The position numbers were made by a program, and so were the translations under genes. A model generated the notes under the pieces. It was not told the DNA's origin, did not search any database, and worked only from the letters and a program-made list of their open reading frames with translations. This document shows, in pieces, positions 4,513 to 6,765 of a stretch of DNA of 6,765 bases. Within the stretch, counting starts at the first letter, position 1, and each line of letters begins with the position of its first letter. Source of the DNA: UBA11612 sp963976395 (GTDB taxonomy: Bacteria; Pseudomonadota; Alphaproteobacteria; Rhodospirillales; Rhodospirillaceae); NCBI GenBank assembly GCA_963976395.1, contig CAXBLG010000119.1, forward strand, positions 1 through 6,765, given 5' to 3'.

Positions 4513-4683
4513 CGTTGGAATTGTGGCCGGGGCGGTTTGCGGAACCGTTGTCCGGCGCGGCTCCGGCGGCAGGCCTCAACCGTTTCAGGGACTCCCGAGA
4601 CAGCGCGCGCCTGTGAAGGCACACCGAATTTCACACTCCCTTTCAAGACCCGTCACCCCACCCGGTGGCGGGTCTTCTTTTTT
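4513..4683 (+). ncRNA. Candidate late leader RNA (lambda 6S-like), about 170 nt
   Basis: Transcription from the promoter at 4478-4506 would run about 170 bases and end at the terminator at 4645-4683. The stretch has no convincing protein gene but strong pairing. GCCGG (4526-4530) pairs with CCGGC (4552-4556) around an inner hairpin, CGGTT 4533-4537 with AACCG 4543-4547. An alternative 8-bp pairing joins 4526-4533 to 4560-4567, and TGTGAA 4612-4617 pairs with TTCACA 4630-4635. In lambda and its relatives, a constitutive late promoter makes a short RNA that stops before the late genes until the Q protein lets polymerase read through. The layout here is the same in form, though no Q gene is in view. 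A free-standing small RNA is the alternative reading. Confidence 0.5.
4645..4683 (+). terminator. Strong intrinsic terminator just before the scaffold gene
   Basis: Arms 4645-4657 and 4664-4676 form a continuous 13-bp stem (AAGACCCG pairs with CGGGTCTT, then one T.G pair, then CACC with GGTG) with a 6-base loop CCACCC. CTTTTTT (4677-4683) follows directly. The structure ends 25 bases before the scaffold start, so it lies between the late promoter and the genes that promoter should serve. Confidence 0.88.
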
Positions 4684-4708
4684 CCGCTCCCATTTATTCG
4701 GCAGGTCC

Positions 4709-5701
4709 ATGAACGAAGACACACCAGAAATTGAAAACGGCTCCGAAACGGATGCGGCCGCCTTTGGGGATGACGCATCCGAGCAGGGGCTCAGTTTGCG
4801 CGAGGCCGCGGCGCGTTTGCATCGCCTGAGCGAGAATGATCAGGCGCGGCAGGATGAGGACGAGCCCGATGATTTTTCCGGCGAGTCATATAACGACGAT
4901 GACGATGACGGGGAGGACTCTGCGTCTCCCGGTCTCGCACCACCGGTTTCATCCGAGCAGACGCCTGAAGACCATCACACGGTCAAGATCGACGGCGAGG
5001 AGCAGCCGGTTACGCTGGACGAGTTGAAAGCAGGCTATCAGCGCCACGCCGACTACACCCGCAAGACTCAAAGCCTTGCGAGCGAACGCCGCGCGCTTGC
5101 CACCGAGCGCGAGCAGTACCGGCAAACTCTGTCGGCGCTGTCCACCGAACTGGCGCTGGCCGGGGAAGGGCCGCCCGATCAAAAGTTATTCGAGACCAAT
5201 CCATCGGAGTATATGCGCCGCGCCGAGACCTGGCGCGCGCGGCAGGCGATGACACAGAAACTGGCCGCGGAACGGTCGCGCATGGATGCGCTGACGGGTG
5301 CGGCAAGCGAGAGAGAGCAGGCCCAGAAACTGGCCGTGGAAGATCAGCGATTGGCGGCTGTGATCCCGGGCTGGAGCGATGCAGTCAGACGCGAGACCGG
5401 CAAGAAGGAAATCGCCGGCTACCTCGCCCAGACCTACGGCGCGACACCCGACGAGTTGAGTACGTTTTCAGATCACCGCCTCGTTCTGCTGGCCCACAAA
5501 GCCATGCTGTACGACACGCTCATGAGCCAGCGCCCGCTGGCGGAAAAAAAGGTGCGCGGACTGCCCCGCATGCAAACGCCGGGCACGGCGCGCACCAAAC
5601 AGGAGGTCGATCAGGCGCATGTGAGCCGTCTGCGCGACCGCTACCGAAAAACCGGCAGCCTGCGCGATGCCGCAAAGCTGCTGCATCATCTAGGAGACTG
5701 A
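4709..5701 (+). CDS. Phage head scaffolding protein
   Basis: The 330-residue protein is predicted to guide assembly of the procapsid and then leave it. The first 90 residues are very acidic and disordered, with a run of five Asp (63-67). A conserved block follows at about 92-120 (VKIDGEEQPVTLDELKAGY, then QRHADYTRKT), a pattern I know from podophage scaffold proteins. Next come a long charged helical region (about 120-215) and a basic C-terminus ending RYRKTGSLRDAAKLL, which fits the capsid-binding end of scaffolds. The start is ATG 4709. The frame stays open upstream to GTG 4523, but that extension would translate the terminator and leader RNA. The ribosome site is weak (AGG 4703-4705). The capsid gene begins 4 bases after the stop, the usual scaffold-capsid order. 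Confidence 0.85.
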   Translation: MNEDTPEIENGSETDAAAFGDDASEQGLSLREAAARLHRLSENDQARQDEDEPDDFSGESYNDDDDDGEDSASPGLAPPVSSEQTPEDHHTVKIDGEEQPVTLDELKAGYQRHADYTRKTQSLASERRALATEREQYRQTLSALSTELALAGEGPPDQKLFETNPSEYMRRAETWRARQAMTQKLAAERSRMDALTGAASEREQAQKLAVEDQRLAAVIPGWSDAVRRETGKKEIAGYLAQTYGATPDELSTFSDHRLVLLAHKAMLYDTLMSQRPLAEKKVRGLPRMQTPGTARTKQEVDQAHVSRLRDRYRKTGSLRDAAKLLHHLGD

Positions 5702-5705
5702 ACCC

Positions 5706-6656
5706 ATGGCTTCCCCCACAGGGACTTATACGAGTTACGACGCGGTGGGTAACCGCGAGGACTTGCAGGACCACATCTATAATATCTCGCCCACCGATTG
5801 CCCGTTCATCAGTTCCATCGGCACCGATACGGCCAAGTCCACCAAACACGAATGGCAGACCGATGTACTGGCCGATGCGACCACGGCGAACGCGCAGATC
5901 GAAGGCGACGACGTGACGGGCTCGACATCCAGCCCGACCACGCGCGAGCACAACTACTGTCAGATCAGCCGCAAGGACGTGGTGGTATCGAACACCCAGA
6001 ACACGGTGCTGAAGGCCGGGCGCGGCGAGGAGTTGCAATATCAGCTGCTGAAACGCGGCCGCGAGCTGAAGCGCGACATGGAAGCGATTCTGACCGGCAA
6101 TCAGGGCTACACCACCGGCGGTACGACAACCGCGCGCAAGCTACGCTCGCTGGAAAGCTGGCTGTCGAGCAATACCAGCCGGGCGAGCAACGGCGGCAAC
6201 GCAGCCTCGGCCACGGTGGGGGCGACCGACGGCACCCAGCGCGCCTTTACCGAGGCGATGCTGAAGTCGGTGATTCAAAGCTGTTACGGCAACGGCGCCG
6301 AGCCGCAAATTCTGATGGTCGGTCCGGCGAACAAACAGAACGTGTCGAACTTCACGGGCCGGGCCTCGGCGCGGCAGAACATCTCGGACGACCGCATTCA
6401 GGCGGCGGCGCATTTGTATGCGTCGGACTTCGGCGAGATCCGCGTTGTGCCGAACCGCTTCCAGCGGGAACGCTCGGCCTTTGTGCTGGACCCGGAATAT
6501 GCGTCGGTTGCGTATCTGCGGCGCATGCAGCGCAAGGACCTGGCGACCACCGGTGATGCCATGAAGAAGTTCATCGTCGCCGAATACACCTTGTGTATGC
6601 GGAATGAAGGCGCGCACGGGGTGGTGGCCGATCTGACCACGACCGTCAGCACCTAA
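5706..6656 (+). CDS. Major capsid protein, SU10/DUF5309-type HK97 fold
   Basis: The 316-residue protein should build the icosahedral head. Family blocks run throughout: TYTSYDAVGNREDLQDHIYN and ISPTDCPFISSIG at the N-terminus, KHEWQTDVLADA, NAQIEGDDV, NYCQISRKDVVVSNTQ, the helix LLKRGRELKRDMEAILTGNQ, TARKLRSLESWLSSNTSR, then DGTQRAFTEAMLK, ILMVGPANKQ, RFQRERSAFVLDPEY and EYTLCMRNEGAHGVVADLTT. This matches the DUF5309 or SU10 major capsid family in order and length. There is no sign of a fused protease; the scaffold is the separate upstream gene. ATG 5706 has TAGGAG at 5691-5696, inside the last codons of the scaffold. GC-rich codon use matches the scaffold gene, so the two share an origin. 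The portal gene, often placed just before the scaffold, is not in this window. Confidence 0.95.
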   Translation: MASPTGTYTSYDAVGNREDLQDHIYNISPTDCPFISSIGTDTAKSTKHEWQTDVLADATTANAQIEGDDVTGSTSSPTTREHNYCQISRKDVVVSNTQNTVLKAGRGEELQYQLLKRGRELKRDMEAILTGNQGYTTGGTTTARKLRSLESWLSSNTSRASNGGNAASATVGATDGTQRAFTEAMLKSVIQSCYGNGAEPQILMVGPANKQNVSNFTGRASARQNISDDRIQAAAHLYASDFGEIRVVPNRFQRERSAFVLDPEYASVAYLRRMQRKDLATTGDAMKKFIVAEYTLCMRNEGAHGVVADLTTTVST

Positions 6657-6687
6657 ACTTTAGCTTTGAGTTACGACCGCGGCGAAC

Positions 6688-6727
6688 CTTCGGCCTGTAG
6701 AGGCCGAAGCGGCGCAACGCCTTGCGC
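6688..6727 (+). other. Two tandem perfect hairpins after the capsid gene
   Basis: CTTCGGCC (6688-6695) pairs with GGCCGAAG (6702-6709) around the loop TGTAGA. After two bases, GCGCAA (6712-6717) pairs with TTGCGC (6722-6727) around CGCC. They begin about 30 bases after the capsid stop. Neither is followed by a T-run, so they are not ordinary intrinsic terminators. Stabilising the very abundant capsid message or slowing polymerase are possible roles. The rest of 6657-6765 shows no gene. Confidence 0.6.
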
Positions 6728-6765
6728 TGGACCCTCCCCTCCGGCCCGCGTGCACCCTTGAACAG

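Noticed and set aside
4497..4525. TTGACA at 4497-4502 as the main late -35 element.
   Set aside because: The hexamer 17 bases downstream is ATTGTG, a poor -10; TTGACT at 4478 pairs with CATAAT at ideal spacing.
4520..4600. Nested GC-rich pairings suggesting an HDV-like ribozyme.
   Set aside because: The alternative stems resemble nested helices, but I could not find the required order of P1, P2, P3 and the catalytic C segment, so a ribozyme claim is unsupported.
4523..4708. Upstream extension of the scaffold frame to GTG 4523.
   Set aside because: The extra 62 residues look like translated non-coding sequence, cover the leader hairpins and terminator, and have no ribosome site; ATG 4709 gives the expected acidic N-terminus.
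5798..6556. A 252-codon plus-strand frame inside the capsid gene.
   Set aside because: It is an out-of-frame shadow of the clearly recognised capsid protein, with Arg- and Gly-rich composition typical of GC-rich shadows.
1..6765. tRNA genes, CRISPR arrays, integrase, attachment sites and insertion sequences.
   Set aside because: No cloverleaf with a T-loop, no regularly spaced repeat array, and no transposase or recombinase protein could be seen on either strand.

Overview
The window is a late region of a tailed phage, most likely a prophage or temperate podophage of an alphaproteobacterium. The phage assignment rests on an SU10-type (DUF5309-like) major capsid protein with its scaffold, a GH24 endolysin and an overlapping spanin pair. 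The host guess rests on an inverted pair of GTCAtCC..GGaTCCAG palindromes at 1841-1962, a repeat style familiar from alphaproteobacterial chromosomes, and on GC-rich coding. No integrase, attachment site or host gene is visible, so prophage status is inferred.

Layout. Positions 1-1810 hold two diverged copies of one three-gene module: the C-terminal end of an unidentified protein ending in ..WNPT.., a three-helix membrane protein of about 120 residues, and a small helical phage protein beginning ..EARDVLAHPLLAE... Both copies show damage. Copy A has a one-base frameshift in the membrane gene and a deleted, truncated small gene. The start of copy B is fused to that truncated gene and interrupted by an in-frame TGA. 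The membrane gene and small gene of copy B are intact.

Positions 1841-2978 hold the REP-like doublet and then a compact lysis cassette: endolysin (E-8-C-5-T active site), a small one-helix holin candidate, an inner-membrane spanin candidate, and a lipoprotein outer spanin that starts inside it. The genes overlap or abut, so they are probably translated together.

Positions 2979-3879 hold a higBA toxin-antitoxin pair behind a cluster of CGTAA half-sites. A 57-codon cysteine-rich ORF, carrying a C-x2-C-x2-C-x3-C motif, starts inside the last codons of higA. Positions 3856-4356 hold a lone minus-strand membrane protein gene that looks like a moron (accessory cargo).

Positions 4357-4708 contain no convincing protein gene but are full of signals. 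They hold the leader of the minus-strand gene, a near-consensus promoter (TTGACT-17-CATAAT), a structured stretch of about 170 nt, and a strong intrinsic terminator ending 25 nt before the scaffold start. The scaffold and capsid genes follow, then two tight hairpins after the capsid stop. Promoter, short structured RNA, terminator and then structural genes is the arrangement of the lambda pR'/6S RNA/tR' late switch. This is the most interesting regulatory feature in the window.
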